A stretch of 64,000 bases of DNA from Kribbella jejuensis (lineage in GTDB: Bacteria > Actinomycetota > Actinomycetes > Propionibacteriales > Kribbellaceae). The DNA is taken from positions 1,488,001-1,552,000 of the forward strand of contig NZ_VFMM01000002.1 of the NCBI RefSeq assembly GCF_006715085.1, given 5' to 3'. The notes below the pieces were generated by a model. The model was given only the letters and a program-made list of their open reading frames with translations. It was not told the DNA's origin and searched no databases. Shown here in pieces: positions 50,993 to 60,337 of this stretch. The position numbers and the translations under genes are program-made. The number at the start of each line of letters is the position of its first letter. Within the stretch, counting starts at the first letter, position 1.

Positions 50993-52132
50993 ATGAGGTT
51001 CCGTCATCGGGACGGGTCGACCGTCCATCTGGGGTACTGCGCGACCGTGCATCCGGCAGCCGAGCTGGACGAGCTCGTCGCGGAGCTCGACGGCTGTGCA
51101 AGCCCGGTCCGGTCGGCTCTCGACGTACCCCTGCTCGGCGTCGGGCTGTGGTTCCCGCACCGGCTGGCCGATCGGCTGGCGAACTCGCCCGCGTCGCTGA
51201 GCAAGCTGCGCCGCGCGCTGCATCGCAACCGGCTCGAGGTCGTCACCCTGAACGGCATCGCGCATGCGAACGATCTGACCGGGACGAGCGTGTACTGCCC
51301 GGACTGGACCGAGCCCGAGCGGCTGCGGTACACCCTCGACCTGATCGACGTACTCGCGGACCTGCTGCCGGACGATGCGACGTACGGCTCGATCTCGACG
51401 GTGCCGCTCGGGTGGCGGGTTCCGTGGTCGAAGGCGCGCAACCTGGCCGCGCGGGAGGCGTTCGACCGGGTCGAGCAGCACCTGGCCCGGACCGAGGCCC
51501 GTACCGGCCGGCGGATCCGCGTGGCCGTCGAGACCGAGCCTGGGTGTGTCCTTGAGATGGTCGGGCAGGCCGCGGCTTGGCTGGATCGCTACTCGAGCCC
51601 GTACGGCGGTATGTCGCTGGTCGGGCTGGGGCTCGACACGTGTCATCTCGCCGTGCAGTTCGAGGACCCTGCCCAGTCGTTCGAGCTGCTGTGGCGGGCG
51701 GGCGTCGACGTGGTCAAGGCGCAGCTCTCGGTGGCTCCGACGCTGGTGGACCCGGGGGATGCGTCGGGGCGGTACGTGCTCGGCCAGCTCGGCGTACCTC
51801 GGTATCTGAGGCAAGTGCGCGAGTGGGGTGGGCCAGGGGTGGACGACGTCGCGCAGTCATCGCAGCTGTCGGGTCATGCGGCGTGGCGGATGCATGCGCA
51901 TCTGGCGGCGCACGCTGCGCCACCAGATCCGCTCAGTGCGACGACCGGGGTGCTGGACGACTGCCTGGCTCGTCTGGTCGGTGGTGGGCATCCGCTGACG
52001 CACCACTTGGAGTCAGAGGTGTACGTGTGGCCACGGACGCCCAAAACCCAGCAGGCGTTGGCGAAACGGATCACCAAGGAGCTGTCGTGGCTCCGCGACC
52101 GGCTGACCGCTCTCGGGCTGGACGAGGTCTGA
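50993..52132 (+). CDS. EboE-like protein (xylose-isomerase-like TIM barrel), solitary
   Basis: The 379-residue protein matches the 'metabolite traffic protein EboE' family: VHLGYCATVHPAAELDELV, CPDWTEPERLRYTLDLIDVLADLLPDD, YGSISTVPLGWR, VAVETEPGCVLE and LGLDTCHLAVQFEDP. The fold is that of sugar-phosphate isomerases with conserved Glu, Asp and His metal-type ligands. In other bacteria EboE is encoded with EboA-D/F and is linked to export of secondary-metabolite precursors; none of those genes is here. GAGGAG lies six bases before the ATG. Confidence 0.82.
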   Translation: MRFRHRDGSTVHLGYCATVHPAAELDELVAELDGCASPVRSALDVPLLGVGLWFPHRLADRLANSPASLSKLRRALHRNRLEVVTLNGIAHANDLTGTSVYCPDWTEPERLRYTLDLIDVLADLLPDDATYGSISTVPLGWRVPWSKARNLAAREAFDRVEQHLARTEARTGRRIRVAVETEPGCVLEMVGQAAAWLDRYSSPYGGMSLVGLGLDTCHLAVQFEDPAQSFELLWRAGVDVVKAQLSVAPTLVDPGDASGRYVLGQLGVPRYLRQVREWGGPGVDDVAQSSQLSGHAAWRMHAHLAAHAAPPDPLSATTGVLDDCLARLVGGGHPLTHHLESEVYVWPRTPKTQQALAKRITKELSWLRDRLTALGLDEV

Positions 52133-52140
52133 GCCTCGGT

Positions 52141-52437
52141 TCAGCCGTTGGCGATCCGGGAGACCGCGAAGAGCAGGATCAGCACGATCGAGAAGATGCG
52201 CAGGAACTTCGGTCCGCCGGTCACCGCGGGCCATGACAGGAACGCCAGCCAGCCCAGTAGGAGCGCCAGCAGCACCAGCGCGGGCACACCTACCGGAAGC
52301 GGCGCGAACACCCCCGCCAGCGCCAGCACCAGGGTGATGCCTGGCAGAGTCAGCTTGGGCGCGGCGTGCAGCTTGGCGACGTACGGATAACTCACTTTGG
52401 TAATCCGCTGCCGCATCGGGCTGCTGGGGGTGCTCAT
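52141..52437 (-). CDS. small membrane protein (DUF6703-like)
   Basis: This 98-residue protein has a basic N-terminus (MRQRITKVSYPYVAKLHAAPK) and three hydrophobic stretches: LTLPGITLVLALAGVFAPL, GVPALVLLALLLGWLAFLSW and FLRIFSIVLILLFAVSRIA. It resembles a small actinobacterial membrane family of unknown function. It is convergent with the EboE-like gene, with eight bases between the stops. Confidence 0.72.
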   Translation of the reverse strand: MSTPSSPMRQRITKVSYPYVAKLHAAPKLTLPGITLVLALAGVFAPLPVGVPALVLLALLLGWLAFLSWPAVTGGPKFLRIFSIVLILLFAVSRIANG

Positions 52438-52469
52438 GCGCCTATTGTTCCAGGTGGTTCCAGGTCGTT

Positions 52470-53621
52470 TCAGGGGGTCAGCTCGTAGAACCTCCAGAAC
52501 GGGTGGTCGATCGGTAGTACGTCGACCTTGGTGAAGCCCGCGTGCTCTGCCAGGTGGCGTAGCTGGTGCGGTCGCATGATGGCGCCGACGATGTCGGAGT
52601 CCTCGTCCACGCGGCCTTGCGGCGTACACCAGATGGTGCTGGCCGCGGCGAGGAACCGTTGTACTTCGTCACCAGGTGCCTGCAGCTGCTCGTCGGCCCG
52701 CTCGTCCATCACGAGCACGCGGCCGCCTGGTGCGAGCGCGGTACGGGCTGCGACGAGTGCTTCGACGGGATGGGCGAAGTCGTGGACGCATTCGAAGAAC
52801 GTGATCAGGTCGTACTGCGTGCCGCCCGCAAGGACCTCGGTGATGTCGCGTACCTCGAAGCCGACGCGGTCCGCGACGCCTTGCTCGGCGGCGTTCCGGC
52901 GCGCCCGGGTGATCGAGTCCTCGTCGTTGTCGTAGCCGTCGACGTGGACCGCCGGGTAGGCCTTCGCCAGTTCGATCGCCGACCAGCCGGCGCCGGTACC
53001 GAGGTCCGCGACGCGTGCACCCTTGGTGAGCAGGTCGTGCAGCCCGGGTACGTTCGGGATCCACTCGGCCGCCAACGAGTTCACGTACGCGGGGCGGTTC
53101 AGCATCTCCTGTGCGGCCACGGCCTCTTCGCCGTACGCCGCGTAGGGCACGCCCGCCCCACTCTTGAACGCGGCGACCACCTGCGGGAACGACCGCCCGA
53201 CCGCAGGCACGATGGCCGCCAGGCCACCGGCGTACACCGGACTCGTCGGCTCCAGCAGTGCCACCCGCACGCCCGGCGCCAGGTCGAACCTGTCCGTCCA
53301 GACGTCCGATCCGTCGATGGTCAACAACCCACTGATCGCCTGCGACTGCAGCCATTCGACCAGGTACCGATGGTCCAGCCCGGTCCGCTCCGCCAACTCG
53401 CTCGCGGTGATCGGCCCGGCCTCGTCGATCGCCCGGTAAATCCCGTGCACCTCCCCGAGATAGACCGTGAACAACTCCGCCGCCCCCAACGCCGCCCCGA
53501 ACAACCGCCCCATCAACGCCCCCGCGGCCTCCGCCGCCGTGCCGTCCGCCGCCGTGCTCGGACCCGCCGCGTTTGCGGCGTCGCCGGTTGTGTCTGTGCC
53601 GGGGATGTTTGTCGTGGTCAT
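52470..53621 (-). CDS. class I SAM-dependent methyltransferase
   Basis: The 383-residue protein has an Ala/Thr-rich start and a winged-helix dimerisation region (ITASELAERTGLDHRYLVEWLQSQAISGLL). The SAM domain has motif I VADLGTGAGWSAIELAKAYP, acidic loop DGYDNDEDSI, and ITFFECVHDFAHPVEALVAARTALAPGGRVLVMDE. It resembles actinobacterial O-methyltransferase-like proteins; the substrate is unknown. The ATG at 53621 has GAGGAGGGG upstream. It follows the large AAA regulator by 32 bp. Confidence 0.88.
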   Translation of the reverse strand: MTTTNIPGTDTTGDAANAAGPSTAADGTAAEAAGALMGRLFGAALGAAELFTVYLGEVHGIYRAIDEAGPITASELAERTGLDHRYLVEWLQSQAISGLLTIDGSDVWTDRFDLAPGVRVALLEPTSPVYAGGLAAIVPAVGRSFPQVVAAFKSGAGVPYAAYGEEAVAAQEMLNRPAYVNSLAAEWIPNVPGLHDLLTKGARVADLGTGAGWSAIELAKAYPAVHVDGYDNDEDSITRARRNAAEQGVADRVGFEVRDITEVLAGGTQYDLITFFECVHDFAHPVEALVAARTALAPGGRVLVMDERADEQLQAPGDEVQRFLAAASTIWCTPQGRVDEDSDIVGAIMRPHQLRHLAEHAGFTKVDVLPIDHPFWRFYELTP

Positions 53622-53653
53622 CGTGCCCCTCCTCGTGTAGTTGCTTTCACCCC

Positions 53654-56593
53654 TCAGGCGCCAGGTGTGGACTGGCAATGCCAGGTGACGTCGTTCTCCG
53701 GCTCGTACCGGCACTGGCGGCCGGTGCGGATGGACGCGCGGAGGTGCCGGCCGAGCGCCGGATGTACCCGCTCGATCGCCTTCACCGCAACGCCGATCCG
53801 CATCGACACCGCCTTCCGGCTCCGTTCCACCGGATCACCCGCCACCCGCGCCCGCCCACCGAGCCCGAGCGCCCCCGCCAACTCCCGCACCAGGAACTCC
53901 CGCTCCACCCGGAGCTTCTCCAGCCGCCCGAGGTCGTTCCCGTCCTCCGCCTCGGCGAGCTCCTCCTCCAACTCCCGCACCCGCTCGCGGTAAGCCGCCC
54001 GCGCCTGCCCGTCGATCACCGGTCCGAGATCCCCGCCCAGCACCTGCCCGGAGAGCTCCACGACACTCACGTCCTGCCGCGGCCGCCCCAGCAACACCGC
54101 AAGATCCCGAACCCCTTTGCCATCAGCCACCTGCGCAGTGACCCCTCGCCAAGTCACCTCCCACGCCATGCCCACCAACCGCAGAACCCCCACCTCAGAG
54201 GCCGTCTCGAGCCCACCCGCCCGGCTCGACCGTTCCGGGTCGAGTTCGGCCAGCGCCTTCTCCGCCTCGGCGACCAACGTCTCCGCCCCGGCCGCGCGGT
54301 GTGCTTCGAGCGCGTCCTCCAGGAGCCGGCGGGCCTCGGCCCGGCCGAGCTGAGCGGCGAGGCGCCCCAAGAACAGCGACACCTTGCCCAGACAAGCCCC
54401 ACCGATCCCATCGATCACCCAGAGATCGGTGTACGGCGTGAGTACGTCGTACACGATCCGCGCGACCGCGTCCTCACCCAGCACCCGCCCCGCCTCACCG
54501 AGAAAGGCCACCGACTCCAGCCACTCGGCATCCCGCGGGATCGCGTCCAGACCGTCCTGCACCCGGCGTCGCGCGATCCGCCGCGCCGGCTCAGCGGACC
54601 CGGTCCGCGCGAAGTAGTACGCCGACGGGCCATCAGCCATCGGATTGCCCGCGAACGGACGCATCACACTTTCGACGTACGTGCGCAGCTCCGCGATCAC
54701 CCCAGCCGCATCCGCATGTGCCGCCCGCAACGCGAACACCATCAACCGCCCGTTAGGACTGTCCGGATCGTCCGCGAGCTGCGTCGCCTCCTCGACACAC
54801 CTGGCCGCCTCATCCAGCCGGCCCGACATCAACGCTCGCATGCCCTGCCAGATCGGCACCAACCAGCCGTACAGCGGAAGCCGCAGCGGCACGACCGCCC
54901 GCGCATACGCAGCGATCTGCACATCAGCCTCCACGAACCGCCCCTGTTCGAGCAGTCCGACCACCAGCAACCGCCGAGCCAACAGGACTGATCCAAGATC
55001 ACCGACCGCGAGAGTGAGCATGCGCCGGGCAGCCGCCACCCGCTCTGCGACGTAGTCAGGCCCAGAGAAGACGTCGCACCACACCGCCAACGCAGCGACC
55101 TCAGCTGCGGCATCTCCTGCCTCCGAGGCGAGCCGCACTGCCTCGTCGGCCAGCTGACGCGGCTCATCGCCCTGGTCTGTCTGCAACCGCCCAAGAGCCA
55201 GCCGTGCAACAGCAGCAGCCTTCAGCGCACCATCGGGCAACTGCGGCACTGCCTGTCCCAACAGCGCCGTCGACTCCTCATCCCCGAGATCGACCTCGAA
55301 CCCACCGACCCCACCTCCCATTGCCAGCACAGCCCGCGCCACGGTCTCCGGATCACCCGCAGTACGAGCGACAGCCCGCAGCGTGTCCCGGCCAGCCGTC
55401 AACTCACCAGCCAGTACCTGTGCCGCCCCAAGCTCCACCTGCACCACGGGATCGTCCAGCTCAGCCCACCCGTAGAAGCGAACGGCCTGCTCATACCCCG
55501 ACTGGTCCCGCGCAGCCCGTGCTGCTACCAGCGCGAACTCCCGCGACTTCTCGACAACCCCAGCACTCCGGTAGTGCGCAGCAACCTGCCCAGCATCGTT
55601 CTGACCGGCCAACAACTCAGCCGCCCGCAAATGGAGCTCGGACCTCCGGTGGACACCAAGACCGTCATAAACGACCTCACGCACCAGGGAGTGGGCAAAC
55701 CGCAGACGGTCCTCCGACACGGCTGCCAACCGAGCCGCCACAGCATCACCAAGTACAGCAAGCACATCTCCCGTATCCGCTACTGCAGCAAGCACCCGCA
55801 GGTCCACGTCCTCACCCAGCACAGCCGCCACCGCGAGCACGTCGTACGTGTGCTGTCCAAGACGAGCAAGGCGCCTCTCCAGCACCTGACGCACGCCGGT
55901 AGGCGTCTCCGTGGAAGTAGTACCGCGCGCCGCGTGCCACCGCGCGAGCTCCTGCACGAAGAACGGGTTCCCACCGGTCCTTGCATGTACGGCGTCCGCA
56001 TAGCCGCTGTCCGTACTCCCGAGGACCTGTGTGACCAGCTCGCCCGTAGCGGCGCGGTCCAGCCCAGCAAGAGGCACCCGTACGAACGAAGGCGGCAGGG
56101 CGCGAAACGCATCCGCCGCCGGCTCGGGTACGTCGACCGCGTTGTCACGGCTGGTGACGAGCAGGAGACACCGCAGCTCGGGCAGCAGACCGACAACGAA
56201 CCGCAACAGTGCGAGGGTCGACCCGTCCGCGAGGTGGATGTCCTCGACGATGATCACCGCCGGTTGCGCGGCCGTCGCCGTACCGAGCTGGTCGGCGACC
56301 GCGGCGAACATGCTCGTCCGCGCGCCGTCACCCGGCTCGATCGACAACCCCAGCGAGCGGAACACCTGCCGCCAGGGCCAGTACGGCAGGGTCTCGGTCT
56401 CGGGGCAGCGGCCCCACGCGACGGCGTACCGCCGACTCCGCGCCGTGTCCGCGAGTACCGCCGCTGTGGTCGACTTGCCGATCCCGGCGTCGCCGATCAG
56501 GAGCGCGCCCTGGCCGCGGCCGCGCTCGACCTCGTCCAGCAGGCCGGTCAGGGTGCTGAGCTCCCGGGTCCGGCCGACCACACGCTCGGGCAT
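53654..56593 (-). CDS. large AAA/TPR regulator with C-terminal winged-helix-like domain
   Basis: The 979-residue protein begins with an AAA_16 ATPase domain (VVGRTRELSTLTGLLDEVERGRGQGALLIGDAGIGKSTT, Walker A at about residues 34-41; Walker B IIVEDIHLADGS). A long TPR-like helical region follows. The C-terminal module (GKGVRDLAVLLGRPRQDVSVVELSG and RSRKAVSMRIGVAVKAIERVHPALGRHL) is common in actinobacterial regulators. No LuxR helix-turn-helix is present. The ATG at 56593 begins MPERVVGRTREL; the frame continues to 57019 but without protein-like sequence. It probably controls the methyltransferase behind it. Confidence 0.88.
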   Translation of the reverse strand: MPERVVGRTRELSTLTGLLDEVERGRGQGALLIGDAGIGKSTTAAVLADTARSRRYAVAWGRCPETETLPYWPWRQVFRSLGLSIEPGDGARTSMFAAVADQLGTATAAQPAVIIVEDIHLADGSTLALLRFVVGLLPELRCLLLVTSRDNAVDVPEPAADAFRALPPSFVRVPLAGLDRAATGELVTQVLGSTDSGYADAVHARTGGNPFFVQELARWHAARGTTSTETPTGVRQVLERRLARLGQHTYDVLAVAAVLGEDVDLRVLAAVADTGDVLAVLGDAVAARLAAVSEDRLRFAHSLVREVVYDGLGVHRRSELHLRAAELLAGQNDAGQVAAHYRSAGVVEKSREFALVAARAARDQSGYEQAVRFYGWAELDDPVVQVELGAAQVLAGELTAGRDTLRAVARTAGDPETVARAVLAMGGGVGGFEVDLGDEESTALLGQAVPQLPDGALKAAAVARLALGRLQTDQGDEPRQLADEAVRLASEAGDAAAEVAALAVWCDVFSGPDYVAERVAAARRMLTLAVGDLGSVLLARRLLVVGLLEQGRFVEADVQIAAYARAVVPLRLPLYGWLVPIWQGMRALMSGRLDEAARCVEEATQLADDPDSPNGRLMVFALRAAHADAAGVIAELRTYVESVMRPFAGNPMADGPSAYYFARTGSAEPARRIARRRVQDGLDAIPRDAEWLESVAFLGEAGRVLGEDAVARIVYDVLTPYTDLWVIDGIGGACLGKVSLFLGRLAAQLGRAEARRLLEDALEAHRAAGAETLVAEAEKALAELDPERSSRAGGLETASEVGVLRLVGMAWEVTWRGVTAQVADGKGVRDLAVLLGRPRQDVSVVELSGQVLGGDLGPVIDGQARAAYRERVRELEEELAEAEDGNDLGRLEKLRVEREFLVRELAGALGLGGRARVAGDPVERSRKAVSMRIGVAVKAIERVHPALGRHLRASIRTGRQCRYEPENDVTWHCQSTPGA

Positions 56594-56659
56594 ACCGCCA
56601 CTGTGCGGCGACCGCTGCCGCCGGGGGAAGTGCTGGTCGCTTACCGTAAGGTGACCCGG

Positions 56660-56974
56660 GTGTTCGTGGTGATCAGGTTCCGGGTGGGGGAGTCCGAGCA
56701 GGCCGGGTTCGGAGAGCGGTTGCAGGCCGCTGTCGACGTGCTCGCGCAGCAGAAGGGGTTCGTCGCGGCCCGGACCGGGCGCAACGTTGACGACCCGGAA
56801 CTGCTCGCGCTGACGCTCGAGTTCGAGAACATCGGCAGCTATCGACGAGCGCTGTCGCCGTACGAGGTGAAGCTGACCGCGGTACCGCTGCTGTCGGAGG
56901 CGATCGACGAGCCGACGGCGTACGAAGATTTGCTGAATCAGCACGGATTCGATAGCGGCGCTCGGGACCGATAG
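56660..56974 (+). CDS. antibiotic biosynthesis monooxygenase-like protein
   Basis: The 104-residue protein reads VFVVIRFRVGESEQAGFGERLQAAVDVLAQQKGFVAARTGRNVDDPELLALTLEFENIGSYRRAL. This is the dimeric ferredoxin-like fold of ABM or heme-degrading monooxygenase-like proteins, found in actinobacteria just before glyS. GTG 56660 has AAGG eight bases upstream; 56651 is an alternative. A catalytic role is uncertain. Confidence 0.8.
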   Translation: MFVVIRFRVGESEQAGFGERLQAAVDVLAQQKGFVAARTGRNVDDPELLALTLEFENIGSYRRALSPYEVKLTAVPLLSEAIDEPTAYEDLLNQHGFDSGARDR

Positions 56975-57021
56975 CCTGGTTCCTTCCAAAGATCTGTCTG
57001 TACCTGTTCTGGAGTCCAAAA

Positions 57022-58407
57022 GTGCCCGTGGAAACCGTCGATGCCGTCGTCAGCCTCAGCAAGCGGAGAGGCTTCGTGTACCCGTGCGGCGAGATCTACG
57101 GCGGTACCAAGTCGGCCTGGGACTACGGTCCGCTCGGCGTCGAGCTGAAGAACAACGTCCGCACCCAGTGGTGGCGGACGATGGTGACCGGCCGCGACGA
57201 CATCGTCGGCCTGGACTCCTCGGTGATCCTGCCGACCCAGGTCTGGGAGGCCTCCGGCCACCTGGCCGAGTTCGTCGACCCGCTGACCGAGTGCCAGTCC
57301 TGCCACAAGCGGTTCCGCGACGACCACCTCCGGGAGGACTTCGCGCGCCGGAAGAACAAGGACCCCGAGACCGTCCAGCTGGCCGAGATCGCCTGCCCGA
57401 ACTGCGGCAACAAGGGCACGTTCACCGAGCCGCGGATGTTCAACGGGCTGCTGAAGACCTACCTCGGCCCGGTCGAGTCCGAGGAGGGCCTGCACTACCT
57501 CCGCCCGGAGACCGCGCAGGGCATCTTCATCAACTTCGCGAACGTGATGGGCACCGCGCGGAAGAAGCCGCCGTTCGGGATCGCCCAGGTCGGCAAGAGC
57601 TTCCGCAACGAGATCACCCCCGGCAACTTCATCTTCCGGACCCGCGAGTTCGAGCAGATGGAGATGGAGTTCTTCGTCGAGCCCGGCACCGACGAGGACT
57701 GGCACGAGTACTGGCTGAAGGCGCGCTGGGACTGGTACACCGGCCTCGGGCTGAACCCGGACAACATGCGGTTCTACGAGCACCCGAAGGAGAAGCTTTC
57801 GCACTACTCGAAGCGGACCGTGGACATCGAGTACCGGTTCAACTTCGGTGGTAAGGAGTTCGACGAGCTCGAGGGGATCGCGAACCGGACCGACTTCGAC
57901 CTGACCACGCACTCCAAGCACTCCGGCGCCGACCTGTCGTACTTCGACCAGGAGAAGGGCGAGCGCTGGACGCCGTACGTGATCGAGCCGGCGGCCGGCC
58001 TGACCCGCAATGTGCTCGCGTTCCTGCTCGACGCGTACACCGAGGACGAAGCGCCGAACGCGAAGGGCGGCGTCGACAAGCGCACGGTCCTGCGCTTCGA
58101 CCCGCGGCTCGCGCCGGTCAAGGCCGCCGTGCTCCCGCTGTCGCGCAACGCCGACCTCTCGCCGAAGGCGCGCGACCTGGCCGGCGAGCTGCGGAAGAAC
58201 TGGAACGTCGACTTCGACGACGCCGGTGCGATCGGCCGCCGGTACCGCCGCCAGGACGAGATCGGTACGCCGTACTGCATCACCGTCGACTTCGACACGC
58301 TCGAGGACCACGCGGTCACGATCCGCGAGCGGGACTCGATGAAGCAGGAGCGGGTCGCGCTCACCGAGGTCACCGGATACCTGGCCCAGCACCTGGTGGG
58401 CTGCTGA
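57022..58407 (+). CDS. glyS: glycyl-tRNA synthetase (class II, dimeric type)
   Basis: The 461-residue synthetase shows SKRRGFVYPCGEIYGGTKSAWDYGPLGVELKNNV, zinc-finger cysteines (CQSCHKRF and CPNCGNKG), class II motif 2 (FRNEITPGNFIFRTREFEQMEMEFFV) and motif 3 (VIEPAAGLTRNVLAFLLDAY). The C-terminal anticodon-binding domain ends YLAQHLVGC. It charges tRNA-Gly in the cytoplasm. The GTG start has TGGAG ten bases upstream. No T-box is visible in the 47-bp leader. Confidence 0.97.
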   Translation: MPVETVDAVVSLSKRRGFVYPCGEIYGGTKSAWDYGPLGVELKNNVRTQWWRTMVTGRDDIVGLDSSVILPTQVWEASGHLAEFVDPLTECQSCHKRFRDDHLREDFARRKNKDPETVQLAEIACPNCGNKGTFTEPRMFNGLLKTYLGPVESEEGLHYLRPETAQGIFINFANVMGTARKKPPFGIAQVGKSFRNEITPGNFIFRTREFEQMEMEFFVEPGTDEDWHEYWLKARWDWYTGLGLNPDNMRFYEHPKEKLSHYSKRTVDIEYRFNFGGKEFDELEGIANRTDFDLTTHSKHSGADLSYFDQEKGERWTPYVIEPAAGLTRNVLAFLLDAYTEDEAPNAKGGVDKRTVLRFDPRLAPVKAAVLPLSRNADLSPKARDLAGELRKNWNVDFDDAGAIGRRYRRQDEIGTPYCITVDFDTLEDHAVTIRERDSMKQERVALTEVTGYLAQHLVGC

Positions 58408-58409
58408 CC

Positions 58410-59096
58410 ATGCTCTTGACCGGGGACCGCCGGCGCTCCGGGCTGGCCGCCTTTGGCGTATTGGTGCTCGGGGTGTTGCTGCTGTCGGCCTGTTCGGACA
58501 GCCAGCCGGACGCGTCTCCGTCGACCTCTGCCGGCTCGAGTGGCCCGTCCAGCCCGGCGGTCGGCTCGCCGATCCCCACCGCTTCGACACCCGTGCTCAC
58601 CCCGCTGCCGACGCCGTCGAAGCCGTGGCCGATGCCGGCGGTCACCGGTGCGCCGGCCGACGACGCTGCGTTGGCCGAGCGGATCACGTTCGCGATCTCC
58701 AAGCAGACCCAGATCGCGGCCGGGCGGGCGGCGAAGACGACCGTGAAGTGCCCGGGCATCGACACGGTCGAGACCGCCGGACAGCACTCGTTGGACTGCA
58801 CCGTCACGTACTCCGGGAAGTCCTTCACCGGGAAGCTGACCGTCGACGCGAAGCAGTACAGCGCGTCGTACAAGTTCACTTCGGCGCAGGTTGCGATCGT
58901 CCGCGCCAAGGTGATCGATGCGGTGCTCCGGACCGCGGCCGGTGCCTCGAAGGTGACCTGCGACATGGACGAGATCGGTATCGTCGTACCCGACGGACCG
59001 CCGATCGGGTGCGACGTGACCACGACCGCGAACGCGGTCCAGCCGTACAAGGCTTCGGTCACCGGCAACGGCCAGGTCCACGTGGAGAAGGCGTGA
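58410..59096 (+). CDS. DUF4333-like lipoprotein
   Basis: The 228-residue protein has a lipoprotein signal (VLVLGVLLLSAC, lipid Cys near 28) and a Ser/Pro-rich linker. Two copies of a DUF4333-like unit follow: VKCPGIDTVETAGQHSLDCTVTYSGKSFTGKLTVD and VTCDMDEIGIVVPDGPPIGCDVTTTANAVQPYKASVT. Each has two cysteines, probably a disulfide. Its role at the cell surface is unknown. It starts three bases after glyS and ends two bases before dusB, so it is part of that operon. Confidence 0.85.
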   Translation: MLLTGDRRRSGLAAFGVLVLGVLLLSACSDSQPDASPSTSAGSSGPSSPAVGSPIPTASTPVLTPLPTPSKPWPMPAVTGAPADDAALAERITFAISKQTQIAAGRAAKTTVKCPGIDTVETAGQHSLDCTVTYSGKSFTGKLTVDAKQYSASYKFTSAQVAIVRAKVIDAVLRTAAGASKVTCDMDEIGIVVPDGPPIGCDVTTTANAVQPYKASVTGNGQVHVEKA

Positions 59097-59097
59097 C

Positions 59098-60219
59098 GTG
59101 CTGAAACTGGGCAATCTGACCATCGAGACGCCGGTGGTGCTGGCGCCGATGGCCGGCATCACGAACGCGGCGTACCGCCGGCTGTGCGCGGAGCAGGGCG
59201 CCGGGCTGTACGTGTGCGAGATGATCACCTCGCGCGGCATCGTCGAGGGTGACCAGAAGTCGCTCGACATGCTGACGTTCGACCCGCGCGAGACCGTGCG
59301 GTCGGTGCAGCTGTACGGCGTCGACCCGACGTACATCGGGCGTGCTGTTCAGATCCTCTGTGATTCGTACGGGGTTGCGCACGTCGACCTCAACTTCGGG
59401 TGCCCGGTGCCGAAGGTGACCCGCAAGGGCGGTGGCGCCGCACTGCCATGGAAGCGCAACCTGCTCGGCGCGATCCTGCAGTCCGCGGTGCGGGCCGCGA
59501 CACCGTACGGCGTACCGGTGACGATGAAGACGCGGATCGGGATCGACGCGTCGCACCAGACGTACCTGGACGCGGGCCGGATCGCGGAGGAGTCGGGTGC
59601 GGCGGCGATCGGGCTGCACGGGCGTACGGCCGCGCAGGCGTACTCTGGTCAGGCGGACTGGTCGACCATCGCCGAGTTGGTCTCGCACGTCTCTATCCCC
59701 GTGCTCGGGAACGGCGACATCTGGGAGGCGGGCGACGCTCTGCGGATGGTCGCGGAGACTGGATGCGCCGGGGTGATCGTCGGGCGCGGGTGCCTCGGGC
59801 GGCCGTGGTTGTTCCGCGATCTCGCTGCCGCCTTCGCCGGCGAGGAGGTCCTGGAGCTGCCGACCCTCGGCGAAGTCGCTGCGGTGATGCGCCGGCACGG
59901 CGAGCTGCTGGCCGAACTGATGGGCGAACAGCGCGGGCTGCGCGACTTCCGCAAGCACGTCTCGTGGTACCTGAAGGGCTTCCCGGCCGGCGGCGAACTC
60001 CGCGCCGCCCTGGGCATGGTCGACACCCTCGCCCACCTCGACGAACTGCTGTCCCAACTGGACCCCACAGTCCCGTTCCCGGTAGCCGAACTGGGCGCCC
60101 CCCGCGGCCGCCAAGGCAGCCCCCGCGACCACATCATCCTCCCCCAAGGCTGGCTCGACGACACGGACGGCCTAACCGCCAACCTCGCCGAAGCCGAACT
60201 AGGCGTCTCCGGCGGCTGA
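59098..60219 (+). CDS. dusB: tRNA-dihydrouridine synthase DusB
   Basis: The 373-residue FMN enzyme reads VVLAPMAGITNAAYRRLCAEQGAGLYVCEMITSRG, HVDLNFGCPVPKVTRKGGGAALPWKRN (catalytic Cys in NFGCP), VTMKTRIGID, IGLHGRTAAQAYSGQADW and IPVLGNGDIWEAGDAL. It reduces uridines in the tRNA D-loop. The GTG at 59098 has GGAG in the end of the lipoprotein gene. The last 60 residues are less conserved. Confidence 0.95.
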   Translation: MLKLGNLTIETPVVLAPMAGITNAAYRRLCAEQGAGLYVCEMITSRGIVEGDQKSLDMLTFDPRETVRSVQLYGVDPTYIGRAVQILCDSYGVAHVDLNFGCPVPKVTRKGGGAALPWKRNLLGAILQSAVRAATPYGVPVTMKTRIGIDASHQTYLDAGRIAEESGAAAIGLHGRTAAQAYSGQADWSTIAELVSHVSIPVLGNGDIWEAGDALRMVAETGCAGVIVGRGCLGRPWLFRDLAAAFAGEEVLELPTLGEVAAVMRRHGELLAELMGEQRGLRDFRKHVSWYLKGFPAGGELRAALGMVDTLAHLDELLSQLDPTVPFPVAELGAPRGRQGSPRDHIILPQGWLDDTDGLTANLAEAELGVSGG

Positions 60220-60241
60220 CCCCACCACCGCCCAAACGACA

Positions 60242-60282
60242 CCGCCTGCGGCGGCGACTGTCCATTGGCCGCCTCCGGCGGC
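60242..60282. repeat. two short GC hairpins after dusB
   Basis: CCGCC-TGC-GGCGG (60242-60254) and GCCGCC-TCC-GGCGGC (60268-60282) follow the dusB stop, and CTCCGGCGGC also forms the last dusB codons. They may be a factor-dependent terminator or a REP-like repeat; no T-run is present. Confidence 0.45.
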
Positions 60283-60337
60283 GTGCTACCGCCACGCGCG
60301 CGAAGCACCTGCGTAGGGGACCTGTCATGCTGGCGGG

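Noticed and set aside
56594..57019. Upstream extension of the AAA/TPR regulator by 142 codons
   Set aside because: The added residues are not domain-like and overlap the antisense monooxygenase-like gene; MPERVVGRTREL is the natural start.
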